The notes: a model not told the origin generated them from the sequence alone. A DNA stretch of 64,000 bases from Dryococelus australis (GCA_029891345.1 CM057009.1:304669166-304733165), one strand, 5' to 3'. Positions 35,201 through 47,880 are shown, numbered from the stretch's first letter. Program-made: numbers and translations.

Positions 35201-38055
35201 AATTTATGCCACATAGAAGGGTGACACTTAACGCTGTGAGGTGGCATGGTTGAAGGTGAAATGGGATTTTAGGGGTGGTACAATTTTGGATAGGAAATTT
35301 TTAAATGTTGTTTATCCGACTAAGGTGTCGCTCAGTGGCGGAAACAATGATGATGATGCTGGAGCTGGAGACTCTGGTGATCTCATCGTGCTGTGGGCCA
35401 ATTTACCCTGACATAATGTTCCATTGTTGATACATGTTGCCCGTAATCTTAATATTACTTGTGCTCTGATTTGGTGTATTACACAGTGATCTATTGTGGC
35501 TTGTCAAATGCCCTTCATAGCAGAATTAATAATTATATATGTAATAATTTCGATTGAATGCATCTGGTTGGTTGTTAACTGGTGACCTATACAGGTTGGT
35601 CAATTGTCCTGATAACTGCACAGTCAATTAGAGCACACGCGAAGCAGGAATGACTAAATTATACAAACACTTGAAATCACACAACTCTGGCAATGGTTAT
35701 TTTAAGGGCCCATTCCCCGAATTGCCACGATTATTAACATGTAAATAATAGATGTAAACTTATTCCACATGTGTATTTAGTGTATTGAATTAATCCACAT
35801 CTAGTGGAAGCAACTTACATGATTTGCCTTTTGCCTGGAGTCAGTCCACCAGCAAGGATACACTGTTCTGAACATGATGCAAAGCCACAAAATTAGTTAA
35901 GTGATATTTACACTTCCCTGGGTAATGCAAACCATGGGGGAGGAGGGCAGGTGTCTCCAGTGGCGAGAAATATGAAAGATTTCAGTAAATTACATGAGTC
36001 TATTGCAGTCAATGTGGTTGGTGCACAAACTGATGTAAATGCAGGGTTCACTATGCATCTTCCTGACCATTTGCACCATGCAGGCATCAATCGCAGTTAG
36101 AGCACACAGAGGGTCAATGATAACAGCCAAAAGTATGCTGGCGTAGGTCGCCGAGAACAAGCGATTCACTTTTCTTGGGGACTTATATTGTTTATCTCAC
36201 AAAGGTCGATTTAAGCATTTGTAGGCGGGCCTGTTGGCTGAAGCGTAGTGCTCCACAGCCCTTTTTCAACCCCAGTAAGAAGAGAATAGCTCAAGTTTCG
36301 TCTGTGCGAAAATGGAGTGTTAACACGTTTTATTTGTAGCCCATGCAAAATGAAGTTGCATGTATCCCCTTTTCGCAAGCACAAGAAACCTCATATGTTT
36401 GTGACGTCATCGAGCATGGTGTGAGCAGGGTGGAAGTGATGCTCTGCAGTGCCATGGTGGCAGATGTGACACCTTTTTAAAAGTAGCAGAAGAATAGCAG
36501 CAAGGGACCTGTACACATTTCAATTAGTAGTAAATTCAGTGGCAAATCAACTCTAGTACAATGGACTGTACAGCATAGCCTTAGAGCTCATTGTTTATTA
36601 TGCAAGTGCGATGATATCCCGCACATATGTAATTTTGGGTACCCAAAAGAATACTTGTCTGCTCGCAAGGTTGTCACCAACATGTTTATTTAAATCAGTT
36701 GTATAACATGTATAATTTTAGTTGTAAGAGGGCATACACTGTGCATTCACACAGACAGTAACTTGATCTCAGTGCGGGCGCTTGGCACTGCTGCCACGGC
36801 CAAGTTAGCTTCTTTATCTCGGCATGCAGAGAGAGCAGCAGCATGGGAGGTCAGCTGTGTTACCACCCCTAGTACCAGCATGTACACTTTCAATCATTTC
36901 ATTCAGTCATTGCAGTAACTAACAGGGACATTTTAAGTATTCGTACAGGGGGTGGGACCAGCTGTATTTCCCTTCAGAGGGAGTTTAATATCGCATTAAA
37001 TCATGAAGGGCCTTGCACACCTTAACAGCATTGGTTCATTGGCAGACCTTTAAGTGTCGAGGCCGTTTCACTTTCACGATTCTTAACTATGCTTGTAAGT
37101 ATATGGTTTGAACATAAATAAAACATATTCAATGAACTCCGCATTTTATTGACTTACCCTGAACGTAACTCTGGGCATGCACCCTTAAGGTCGTAAGTAT
37201 TATGGACGTGTTTGCAGTGTATACAGTGTGGTTCCTGTCCCCTATACAGAGTGGAAATAGTAAAAATAAATTGTGTGTGGGAGGCCTACATCCCACACTT
37301 TTGTGGAAGTAAAAACTACCACCTTAAATTCAGTGTATGTAAGTGCACATGGTAAACCGCAACTGCACCAGCAACGACACAGACACCAGGGATCCTTTTA
37401 GGCTGTCGGCCGACGACCCCTACTCAACGCTCTCCAAGAAGGGCTGGCACGGGGCATGCAAATCACTTAGCCTGTCTGAAAGTTCAGATGGGCGAATGCA
37501 TCATCCCTGGAGACTGGAGCACACATCAAGAATGGCTTTCCCAACTAGGGGCTATTTAACAACATAAAATACCTGCCAGATGTTTTGGAGCTATTTGACA
37601 ACTTTAAGAATTTCTACGTAAAAGGGTAAAGTACCAATAAGCGGTTTTCTGCAACTGGCGAGTACACTGATGTTGAAACTGACGAAGTACCTACAGAAAT
37701 GTGTAAGTTACCACATAAGTGTTGCAGTGTCTTTATGTACCCCTTTGTATGTATATAAAATTGGATGTTGTTTATATTCAAAGTTTAATCTTCATTCTAC
37801 TACCTCTTTGGCATATTTACTTATTTCCCATGTGTATGTAAATAGATGTCCTTCATTTTAGTTAATAAATAGCATTTAGAAGTGCAATATTTTATTTTCA
37901 CATAACCTGACATGATAGCAGAGGTGTATAGTTTGTCTTTTTAATTGTTGACTTAGACAATTTGACACATATTTTTGATGAGTTCTTCAAATGTGTAAAC
38001 AAAGGAATTCTGCAGTGCTATTTTTGTAGCTTACTGATTGCGGACTACTATTTTG
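32292..38055. other. Long stretch with no gene recognised
   Basis: About 5.8 kb of moderately AT-rich sequence with no convincing exon, RNA gene or terminal-repeat element. Small frames are present on both strands but none shows a family motif or a splice-flanked structure. Some of it could be old LTR retroelement flank, as gag and copia pieces border it. Confidence 0.4.
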
Positions 38056-38490
38056 ATGATGGCTGAAGAAAATAAGATAGAAAAACATATTGGAGCAGGT
38101 AATTATTTAGCTTGTTAGAATAATAATGAAGACCTATTTAGAGCGTGATGGATTATATGAAGTTTTGATGGAAGTGTAGTAAAATCTAAACAAGGAGTAG
38201 AAGGCTATCAAGATCAGTTACATAAATGGATAAAGGTAAATGCTAAAGCTAATAAAGGAATTCTTTGGCCCTTGACACCAAATCATTACTAAGAGTAGCT
38301 GGGTGTGATAATACTAAGGCGATTTGGACTAAACTCCAGAAAATATATGATGTACAGACAGAGAAAAACATTGACTTATGAAGACATAAATTTCACACCT
38401 TTGGATGGGTCCCATATGATGGTGTAGAAGGGTAACCAGCCCAATTTGATGATATTGTCACATCCATTAAATTTCATGAGTAATTTTTTT
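38056..38490 (+). pseudogene. Ty1/copia gag remnant
   Basis: From an ATG near 38056 the translation reads MAEENKIEKHIGAGNY, then in another frame MKTYLERDGLYEVLME, KANKGILWPL, then CDNTKAIWTKLQKIYDVQTE, KFHTFGWVPYDGVEG, AQFDDIVTSIKFHE. This is the pattern of the copia gag (UBN2-type) domain: W..M.-YLE--GLW-V, (D/A)KA, (T)A-E-W-KL---Y, L---F. At least three frame changes or stops break it. It ends where the LTR-like repeat region begins. Confidence 0.75.
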
Positions 38491-38559
38491 TTGGTAAATA
38501 TATATTGTTTTGTTTGGACACATGTTAGATTTGGAGGTTCAGTTTATCAGTTTTCTGAA

Positions 38560-39540
38560 TAGGATTTATTTTGGTGTATTTTTGTAAAGAGGAAATACAC
38601 GATTGGTGGTTAGGCTCAATAATTTTCTCTTCACTTCACCATTAGGGACTTCTAGGTTTTTCTCTCTTGGTCGGGTGGTTAGGAATTTGCTTGTGTCGGC
38701 TAGAGATTTACTGTTCTCAGTATCGAACCTTCTCGGACGAAGCGAAAATGTAATTTGGTTCCCTTTTGGGAGTTACTGTGATGCCGAATTTTAGGAACAT
38801 GGTATGCAAGGAATGGAGGCTTCAGCAGATGCCAGCTGAACCTCGCACATTTTTGTGAGCATGATGTAATGTTTTTAGAAGTTTCCAGGAGCACTATGGC
38901 GCCATGTTTTTGCGGTGGTGGTCATCCAGAATGAGGGTTCTGCCAGGGGCAAGGGGAATGCTTCCTACTGACCCCAGCCCGACGAGGCATGGCTGTTCAG
39001 AGGAAAGGGGGATGTAGTACCCTGCCTCCTTCAAGGTCTGGCTCAGACCAGAGGGGAGATACCACCCGCTGATTGGCTGTAGGCCGAGGCGTGGCGAGAC
39101 AATTAAAAGCAATATCAGGACATGAAGAGGAGGGGAGTGAGGCCAGTGAGGTAGTGAGTGGTGGTCGGGTGTGTGGGTTGAGGTGTGTCACGGTATGGAG
39201 GATGCTGTCTAGAACTTTCCACAATGAGATAAGTTGTTTCTTTTAGTTTTTCTGCTTATATTTGTGATTGATCGTGACATCCTTTCCTGAGGTCGGAAGA
39301 ATGGCACCGGTCAGGCTCATAAATTTAAGTCATATTGTAGGTTTAAGTTTAGAGTGAGTTGGATGTGTTCCTGACGTCCATGTATCCTTTGTGCCCGTGT
39401 GTTCCATCGCAGACGCATTAACTACACAGCAACACTCAACCAATCGACGTTATATCACAGTCTCGATCAGCTCAGGTCGACAAGAACTTGCTGCCCTGTA
39501 ACTGGTGGCCGCATGTCATAATATTTAACATTCATCACAA
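38560..39540 (+). repeat. LTR-like dispersed repeat, copy 2
   Basis: Divergent relative of 8600-9420, same orientation; shared blocks are listed there. GC-rich from 38890 to 39200, AT-rich on either side. Its 3' side contains CTGTAACTGGTGGCCGCATG at 39493, which might be a primer-binding site next to an LTR end, but this is uncertain. It directly follows the copia gag remnant. Confidence 0.48.
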
Positions 39541-42500
39541 GAGATAACTCTCATGATGGATGAATATGTAATATAAACATTTTAATTTAATTTTTAGAAT
39601 GTAGATTGATAATGAAAAGAAATGAGATACATGAAAATGTCAGAGGATTTTTTACAAGGGTATTGCTAGCCACTCTGGAAAGGAATTTGGTAATTCTGTT
39701 CTTTAGGGGCTTTTCTGAAGGAAGTGAAATATTTCAATAAACATTCTATATATGGGATCTTAAGACTTTGGGTATGGATAAAATCAGTGGCGTATGTTTT
39801 TTGTTTCACGGGATGTGGGTGAAAATAAATCGCAAATTTCTGCTATATGAATCCATATTCCAAGTCTAATATGCAAACAAATGGCTGAGTAAATTACAGG
39901 ATTCTAATTTTCTTACCTAAACATTTAACTTTAATTGAATTTATGAGGCTTACCTTGACTGAATCCACCACTTTTTATGTAATAAAAGTTGCCACCTATA
40001 AAAACACATACATGCACAATTGATTACGCTAATGTTTAAATCACGTCTTGCCACTGTGTGTTAAATACCCAGGCCTATTTATTTTCTGTATGACCATTCT
40101 AACTGTCACATTTATGTACTTCTAAGTGCAGAAACGTTTGTGTTTTTCACAATTTACTTGTTTGTACCCTTAAAAATTACTGGTGGAATACAGCATCGTA
40201 AAATGATATAACCCCAGTTGATTGTAAGAGACTGAGTTTGGCGACATTTTAAAAATAAATACACATATTAACATTGTTTATAAATTCAATTTAGTGTAAT
40301 CCGAAACTTGTAAATAATTTAGTTTTTGGTGTTTAGCCCATTTATTAGATATTTATTAAATATAATTCATCGCTTCAATTAAGAGTAAAAATAAGATCAT
40401 CGAAATTTGATGGAAAAATCAGAGGATTCGTACAAGGTCTCTGATTATAGGAAAATCTGTATTCATTTCAGCTGTAGTTAAATGCAAAATATTAACAAGG
40501 GAATCTTAAAAATGTGTTAAATTATAAAGCAGCAACCGCTTGAATTGAGCTTTCTGCAGCTACCAGGAAGGTGTTCTAAGGATTCCAGTGCTCACTGTAA
40601 TTCGAGGTTCTTAGTTGTGTTGTTCTTGCACAATTGATCACATTTTGTCTCTGAATTGCACTATTTTTATTTTGTTGTTTTAGGGCTCCAGCAGAAACTA
40701 TGGTTATCTGTTATTGAAAACTGATATTTCAGTAAGTGGCCAACGTGAAAAAATAGAGAAAAGCTTGAAATATTTCATTGTTTTGTTCCATTTCGTTTAT
40801 TGCCAGTCTCTTTGCATGGATTTGTTGTATGAATTGTGTCGTACTATGTTGAAAAGAAATAAATACTTTTTCAACACTTGTTTTTTATTATTATAATTTT
40901 TCTTGGCCCTTGAAATGTGTCTTTAGCAGAATACATGAGTATATTGAAGGATACATTAACATTATTTGATTCTGCCATATTAATTAGTTTTAGTTGTTGC
41001 ACTATGCAGTGGCATGGTTAAAGTAGTATAAGTATCACCAAGTCAACATATGTTAAAAAAATAAGTCGTTAGCTTGCTCAACAAAGAAACATGAAGAGAA
41101 TTATTGATTATTGTGAAAATAAATAAGTACTGGGCTAGGTGAGCTTTGTGTTGTTTGTTATTGTTTGGTGTATGGTGGGAAAGAAAAATAATAACATTAA
41201 TGTAAATATGAATAATCATACATAGGCCTTGTTGTGAGAAAATATTGCTCAATGAAAATTAAATGCTGTCTTCGCCCTTTTAAACAAAGACAACAGTGGT
41301 AGCACTTGTTTTACTGAGCTGCAAGTCAGTGGAGAAAAGAAATATTAGCTAGCTGTGCCATTGAAGAAATATCTGCTAAGTCTTTGCGTGACTCTCTCGT
41401 TTGGAGTGCAGGTGTGTGCAATACACTTAATCATCATAGACATCTTTGTACCAGACAACTTAATGAAATTTTTTCCTTATCAAAAGAAAGTACGAAATAA
41501 ACATTTGTCACTCTTTGGATGAGTTTGAGATAATGCACTGACTGAAATAAAAGAATATTAAAAATGTATTTCACTGTTTAATAAAAATTAAGGTTTGGTT
41601 AAAAAAATCAGTCTACTTAGCCCAAAAAAAATACACTGTCTATCTGGAATCTTACAAAGTGGGCTTGGATTTGTTTGCGTAACTAAGCATTTACTTTAAA
41701 TGGAGCATTACTGTATCCTTCAATTATAAGAATAAAAATCAGTCAATTATACTTTCCTGGCAAAAATATTTAAATCAAAAGAAATTAGTTTGAAATTGTG
41801 ATGAGCACCTAGCTCTTGAAGAGGTTAAAATATTTGAGTCCCTTATATCCCAGAGTACACTGCTGGGCATCTATATCTGACATACCCACTTGTATACTAA
41901 TTGTTAAGCAAAGTTCCAGTACATGACAAAATTATAGCACTTCTTAAATTGTACAAAAATACAAAAAAAACACTTAGCCTCGCACTTAAAATTTTGGTCA
42001 AGTACACTGTTCAAAAGAAAAAACTTTCAGTTCTCTCAATATGTGTTATGTCTAGGTATACCAGTCCTAGACCGTTGACATATACTACCATACATGGACA
42101 ACATTAGGCTTATGCCTGAACTCTCAAATATCTTAAAATTTGTCGCAAATTAGGTCCTCTTCTTACTTGCCCATAAATTATTATACAATGTCAAACACAT
42201 TAGACCACAACGTTGCACTTTTACAACATTCCTGGCACATAAAATCGTTATATTGTGGAGTGTTCATTTAGGAAGGTGTTATTCTGATCAAGCCTATTTC
42301 AAGAAGATCATTGCCGACCAAAACAGACAGCCTCCTTCTTGAATGTTTGGCGCAATACTCCTGTATGCAATCATTGTCCATTCTCATTCAAAAATGGGCT
42401 GAGATAGTGATAGCTAGAGTATGGTAACAACCAGAGCTGTCTAAATGAGCTGTGCAGACCTGATGTCTCAAGGAGAAAAAAACACAAATACCTTAACTCC

Positions 42501-44303
42501 TTGGTGCCAGTCTACACTACAGTAGCGCTCGCTTGCCACATAAAAAAACAATAAAACTGAATCATGTTACAAAATAAATTTAAGTATTAACTTCAGCATT
42601 TTTTAAATAACCGAGAATATCAACAATATTAATTTCATTCAATAAATATTTATTAACTTTACAGCGACTTTGCAAGATCCAGTAACCTGAAATCATTCAT
42701 ACGTTCAAAAATAGCAGGCATAGGTGAGTATCAGTTTCCCTCCAAATCTCATTATTTACAATCACTTCATATAAAGAATTTAAACATAGGGTAAGAAACT
42801 TCATTATGTTAAAACATAAATAAATAATTTAGGCCTAACAAAATATGTGAAAAGTTGGCTTCAGGTGAATTTGAACACATTCCAAATACAAATATACGTG
42901 TTAAAACATACCGATACATATATACCTATGCACACATACATAAATAAAAGCTTTATTATCACTCGTGAAATATGTTAACACAACAGAAAAAAAGAAAACT
43001 GTACATAAACAACTATTTGTGATGAGACACAACTGTGACTCAGAACAAACTGGGTAAGTCATTGGCAGAAACACGAACATGTGCAACTTTTCGTTTGTAT
43101 TTTATTGTCATATGCCTTGTACTCATGAATGTGTTATAAACTACTCAACTGTGACTTAGGTAAATGATTACAGAACTGTTAGGTTTAGGTTGATGTTTAG
43201 ACAAAACAAAGCTATTTTTGGGCAATTGGTATTCCATTATAGGTTCAAGTGCATACCTATGTAAATACTTCAATAGTTCATTTGGCAAGAAAACCACACC
43301 AAAAAAGTAGTGTTTATAATATGTATATATATTTTAATATATAAATGTTTTATACATATTTAAAATATATTTTTAACATATATTTATAAACATAAATTTA
43401 TATATATACACTTATGTATGTACAATTTTATATATGTATAATTTAAATATATATAATGTATTATTTATGCTGTACTTTCGTTACCAGATTAACTGGATGT
43501 GCACCTAAAGAAGTAATTACACATTAATTTAACACTGTAATATTTTACTATTTGCATAAAAACTTGATCACAACTGTATAAGCACAAATATATTCAAATT
43601 CATAATTCTCGCCTTTACATGTAATTTGAATTTCCTTCCATGGCACCACAAATCCTCCGCCATCTTGTTTTAGTGCAGGGGCCTGCCACAAAATGCTGCA
43701 ATCGCAGAGCCTACTGGCTCAAAGATGTTAACAAGGGAGATACCGATATAGTAACACCTTATTTGTCTATGAAGATGGCAGAACAGCCTTCCGCAGTAAC
43801 AAAATATAGTGTGGCAATTTTCTTATTTTATATTTTTACATGTTTTTATTCAAAGTGACATAGTGTACAATAAAGAGCCAAGTTTCCTGCAAACCTGTAA
43901 ATGAATGCAACCAGAATTATGCATTACATGAGTCATGAACACATGCCACAAAAACACGTGTTTTAGGTAAAGGCTTAAGAAGTAAGGGATGTTTTCTCAT
44001 GTGATTTCTAATTGATGATATTTTGTGTTTAATCTGTTTTAGTTTAATAAGAAAGGGCAATATGTGTAACTTGTAGCAACATCAGTATTCACATGCCATC
44101 ATTTCGCATATTTATAATTTATCAGCATTTAACTTTTTTTTTCATCACATCATGTGAGAAGTCTGCACTTGGTGGCAGCAGACCCACATGATGATTTCCA
44201 GTAGACTTTCGGTACTCATGTGGAGTAGACGTCCGTGTTGGCATACACGGGTCCATTACTTTATGCGCTGGTCATGTAGTGTTGAATAGCGTTAAATTTT
44301 TAG
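39541..44303. other. Long AT-rich stretch, no gene recognised
   Basis: Contains a run of AT-rich dinucleotide-like sequence at 43317-43460. A short candidate exon with consensus acceptor and donor lies at 40684-40731 but is too short to support. The segment 41340-42480 has scattered peptide-like pieces on the + strand but no recognisable transposase or other domain. Confidence 0.4.
43317..43460. repeat. AT-rich low-complexity tract
   Basis: Nearly pure A/T with irregular ATATAT, TTTATA and TTTAAA blocks, without a fixed unit. Confidence 0.8.
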
Positions 44304-44790
44304 GTGATTGTTCTGTATTGCATATCTAAATCACTAAAAAAAACATTGTATTATGTATCCAATGATACAAAAAGTCGGCCAAAAAACTGCCAATAGCATA
44401 TTCAACCATGAACCGGAAAAAAGCCTAAATAAAATACAAAGTTTCCCCCTGTGTATCCAGCCCACCTTGAAAAGGCTGGTTTTTAGCGAAAGTTTCCCTT
44501 TGCATATCCAGATGAAAAAATGTGCAGGATCAAAAAGGACGACATCGCATACCCAAGCTGGAAGGGGGAAAATTGAAGTCACACCCCCTTTGTTCTGACT
44601 TGTATATCCAGCCAAGTCGGGAGGAAATTATGACCTACACCCAATTATTTCCTATGGTGTATCCAAACCGAAAACAGAATATATGGAAAAATATCCTATT
44701 TGTTTCCCATGTCATATCCAGGTGCCAATGTAACTATTGCAAAAAATTCCATATCGTGTATCGAAAAATTTAATTTTTATGCCCTTTCTC
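44304..44790. repeat. GGATACG-motif degenerate repeat, copy 1
   Basis: On the minus strand the motif GGATAYRC (TATCC on the + strand) recurs about every 40-57 bp: + strand positions near 44318, 44356, 44396, 44452, 44503, 44547, 44602, 44659, 44713 and 44757. The whole block matches 62799-63310 closely (for instance the shared CCAATGATACAAAAAGTCG and the GGAAGGGGG-AAATTG piece). Many CG in the second copy are TG or CA here, the usual decay of methylated CpG. The minus-strand translation contains repeated W-I-x-x-GK peptides, such as FIWICKGKLSLK and VGWIHRGKLCIL. Confidence 0.75.
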
Positions 44791-44869
44791 ATCCCGTACG
44801 AATACATGAGATTCAGGATGCATTATTGTTTATATTTAAGGAGAATATTTAATAATTATTTATTTTTTT

Positions 44870-45170
44870 TACCATTCAATATACAAGGTTCGTATATTTG
44901 TCATCACTAAAGGTGTGCCAAAACAGCAGACCTTTTAAAATTCAATTTTTTAAAAATAAATTTAACCATTTGTTTTTTAATATGTTGTATATACAGCATC
45001 ACTAAAGGGTACAGTAAAGCTGTGGACCTTTTTAATAATTTTTTTTTAAATTTAACGATTTATATTTTAATGTTTAGTATATACACCATCACTAAAGGGT
45101 GTATGCATAAAGGTGAATGTTTAAAAATCATTTTGTAATATTTTAAATTATATATTTAATATACAATAAT
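44870..45170. repeat. Tandem repeat, three units of 90-95 bp (ATCACTAAAGG), copy 1
   Basis: ATCACTAAAGG occurs at 44903, 44998 and 45088, each preceded by TATATACA-like sequence and followed by a (T)GTGGACC/GCAGACC block and AT-rich filler. The same arrangement follows the second GGATACG repeat at 63420-63645, so both repeats belong to one larger duplicated unit. Confidence 0.78.
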
Positions 45171-45185
45171 ATATTAATATTTTAT

Positions 45186-45833
45186 AAGGCATATTTATTA
45201 GATAACATACATCTTTATACTTACTTGTTTCCTCTTGCTCTGGGAAGGTAGATTTTCTTCGTTTAGCTCTCACCTTCGACTAAAGGATTTTTCGAGATTT
45301 CGCTCCCATAAAGGCCAACTGGAAGGAGTGGAAGATAGGGGGGAAATGAAATTGTATAATCTGATTAGTTGTTGAATAAAAGTAGGGGGTTGGGGGAGAA
45401 AAGGTGATTGCAACACATACTGGCAAGTTTCTTTCTCAGAACCAAACAGATGTGATTACAACACTCACTGACAATTTTTTTCTCAGAACTATACAGACTT
45501 GTCCATAATTGAAGTTTTTTGCTTGCTCATTTTACACTATGTTGTCCTGAACTTCTTACAAGTCAAACAAAATTGAAATAGAAATTTTTGAGTTTGATCA
45601 GAGTTTATTACAATTACCATTACCCTTTCCACTTTATTCAACAACCAATCAGAGCACACCATGATATTGCTTACTTCCAATTTACCCCACCACTTTATTC
45701 AACAATCAATTAGTGTATGCCCCGTTATTGCTTCCATACATGCTACCAAATTTTGGCCTATATGGGAGTGAAATCTGGACAAAAGACTTCAGTCGAACAA
45801 AGAGATAATTGATCGAATAAATATTCCTCATTA
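45186..45833. mobile_element. Module A: short inverted-repeat element without genes
   Basis: Left arm begins ATATTTATTAGATAAC and continues with TGGGAAGGTAGA, GCTCTCACCTTCGACTAAAG, TCGCTCCCATAAAGGCCAAC and GATTAGTTGTTGAATAAA. The right arm is inverted: ATCAATTAGTG, GGCCTATATGGGAGTGAAAT, AAGACTTCAGTCGAACAAAG and AATAAATATTCC. A second, inner inverted copy of the TTGTTGAATAAA block (TTTATTCAACAACCAATCAG, about 45630) suggests two nested ends. The roughly 200-bp centre holds no coding frame. Modules B and C have the same ends, so this is a deletion derivative of the same family. Confidence 0.72.
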
Positions 45834-46227
45834 AATATTAGTATTCAATAATATTAAATATATTTTTATTTTAATAAGGTTATATAAATTAATATTTTAT
45901 AAGATAATTTATATTATATTAATATTTAATATGATTATAAATAATATATTAATATTTAGTAAGATTATATATATTAATATTTAATAAGATTTTATATATC
46001 GTATTAATATCAATATTTTATATTTAATAAAGTATATTTATTATATAATTTACCATGCTCTTAACTTATTCCTCTTGGTCTGGGAAGGTAGACGTTTCTT
46101 CGTTCAGCTCTCACCATCGACTAAAGTTTTTTTCCCAGATTTTACTCCCATATAGGCAAACTGAAAGGCGTTGAAGGGAGGGGGAAATGAAATGGTGCAA
46201 TCTGATTGTTTGTTGGAAATGGGAGTG

Positions 46228-46320
46228 GTATGCTGCATTGGCGGTTTGGTGTGCTGCATTGATAGCATGGTGTGCTGCATTGACGACTTGGTGTGCTGTG
46301 TTGACAGCATGTTGTGCTCG
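46228..46320. repeat. 21-bp minisatellite, about four units
   Basis: GTGTGCTGCATTGAYRRCWTG repeats exactly every 21 bp at 46249, 46270 and 46291, with a variant unit on each side. On the + strand it encodes a seven-residue repeat of the type LVCCIDS in an open frame from 46171, but the frame crosses the module arm and is probably not a gene. Confidence 0.9.
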
Positions 46321-46520
46321 ATGACAATTTTCAGTGGTTCCAGTGGTAATTATTTTTACAACAATTCGGGTAAACTCGAAATCAACTCTATTGCACGAGC
46401 ATAGAATGGTTTGTTAATCTGCCAGTTCGTCACTCCGACGGATCATCGCTGTATTTTTTATAACTTCAGCGACAAAATGTGATTGAGTGATCTACACTAT
46501 GTACAATTTTTTCTGGCATC
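46320..46520. repeat. Segment shared with 53880-54060
   Basis: AAACTCGAAATCA-CTC-AT-G-ACGAGCAT-GAA-GG-TTGTTAATC and then ACGGATCATCGC/GTGGATCGTCGCCATATTTTT are common to both places. In the + direction the translations share KLEI-SI-RA-NGLLI; on the minus strand they share INKPF-AR--E-ISSL. Either strand could have been coding; I cannot decide which. It is probably part of a virus-type gene present in several decayed copies. Confidence 0.55.
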
Positions 46521-46679
46521 ACGATTTTCGACCAACTAATCAGCATTAAATATTCTCCTCACTTTGGAGAACATTTTATATACAATAAGTGACAACCAGT
46601 CGGTACTGAGATAAATTTTACAAGTTGTGTCATTTGTAATGACTGATAGTTATTTCAGTATTAGAATACCTTAAAACAC

Positions 46680-47180
46680 AGTGTAAGCTCAATCACATCA
46701 GTGTGTGCCATTTCGAAAATCGTGATGGTGCATGAGACACTTTAGATCTACTTTGAAAATTACCACATACAAGAATAAAGACAATGACCATTCAAAAAAT
46801 ATGGCGAATCACATAAAAACCAGTTGGTATTAAATTCGTGGACAAGTGGATAGTTTACAAACTGGCAAAGATAAAGCAAAAAACAAGTGGTAGTCTTTGA
46901 GAAAACTGAAGGTGTATGATGATGTGGGCAACAGTGTAAATAGCACCAATGTTGTAAAAGAGAAATTCAGATTGAACAAAAATCATAGTTTCAATTACGA
47001 ATTTTATGTTTGAGGCAATATTTGCATGTTAATGTTATAGCATTTATAATAAAATTATGATAATTGTGCTGGTATTAATGATGATAAATTTATACAGTTA
47101 GTAGATGTGTGTATTCATGAGGTGTCGGTAAACCCCGATTATGATCTAGCTAGTGAAAATGAACAAATGTTGTATAGTTG
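46680..47180 (+). pseudogene. Remnant of a virus-type gene (C-terminal part), paralogue of 48735-49060
   Basis: The + strand repeats, in order, the features found at the end of the gene remnant at 47969-49060: AAGCTCAATCACATCAG (versus AAGCTCAATCATATCAG), ACTTTAGATC-ACTT, an ACCAGTTGGTAT(T) block, then AATTGAAG-T/AACTGAAGGT--ATGATGTGGG. Its translation includes HIKTSWY, then VYDDVGNSVNSTNVVKEKF and NKNHSFNYEFYV; the NSVN--N--KEK pattern resembles the C-terminal end of MSV199-type proteins of large insect DNA viruses. Numerous stops. The N-terminal half is absent, or represented by the segment at 46320-46520. Confidence 0.5.
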
Positions 47181-47280
47181 AGCATTATTGTTTGTATTCT
47201 TTGTTTTATTTTTAATAAAGAAAAATATATTAATATTGTTTTATAATTTAAACATCAAATGAAGGATGCGCTCTTTTGTT

Positions 47281-47880
47281 GACTTAGGTTATAATGTCAC
47301 ACAAAGATAATTCTTGTGCAAACTTAGACATACTTTGGGCAACCTTAGATGCCCTTTGTGCAACCTTAGATGTCACACTCATTCATCGACTTAGGTTATT
47401 ATGCCACACTTGTTTGTTGACTTGGGTTGACATTACACTCGTTCATCACCTTAGTGTGTTGGTGTCTTATGACATCACAATCCTAAAATTATTTTTAATG
47501 TACAAACATTCAATCTTTCCTGTGTTATGATGTCACACAAACTATAATATGACTGTTTAAATATGATAATTCAATCTTTCAATGTCGACTTAGGTTATGA
47601 CATCACACTCAATCATTGACTTAATGTAGCAACCATACTGCATAACGTCACAATCATTCATCGACTTATGTTATGATGTCATACTTGTTCGTCACCTTAG
47701 TGTGTCGATATCACATGACATCACAATCCAAAAATGATATTTATTGTACAAAAATGCAATTTTTCAACATCGACTTAGGTATTGATGTCACACAGAGTTT
47801 ACACTATCGGAACCTTAAACATCTCATGACTGTCACATTTGTTTGACGACTTGGGTTATGGTGTATCACATATCTCTAAG
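47281..47880. repeat. Array of imperfect repeats built on CATCGACTTAGGTTATGATGTCACAC
   Basis: About ten variants of a core of roughly 25 bp (first part CATCGACTTAGGTTATGATG) occur at about 47281, 47318, 47386, 47415, 47445, 47524, 47584, 47661, 47768 and 47847. A larger unit of about 246 bp is also repeated: the CACCTTAGTGTGT...CACAATCC(T/A)AAAA block at 47447 and 47693. The array lies directly upstream of the gene remnant at 47969. Arrays of this kind in arthropod DNA viruses serve as origins or enhancers; that role is only a suggestion here. Confidence 0.75.

Noticed and set aside
41340..42480. Possible Tc1-like transposase remnant on the + strand (KIIALLKLYKNTKKTLS and similar pieces)
   Set aside because: A helix-turn-helix-like text can be read, but no DDE/DDD motif, no catalytic spacing and no terminal inverted repeats were found.
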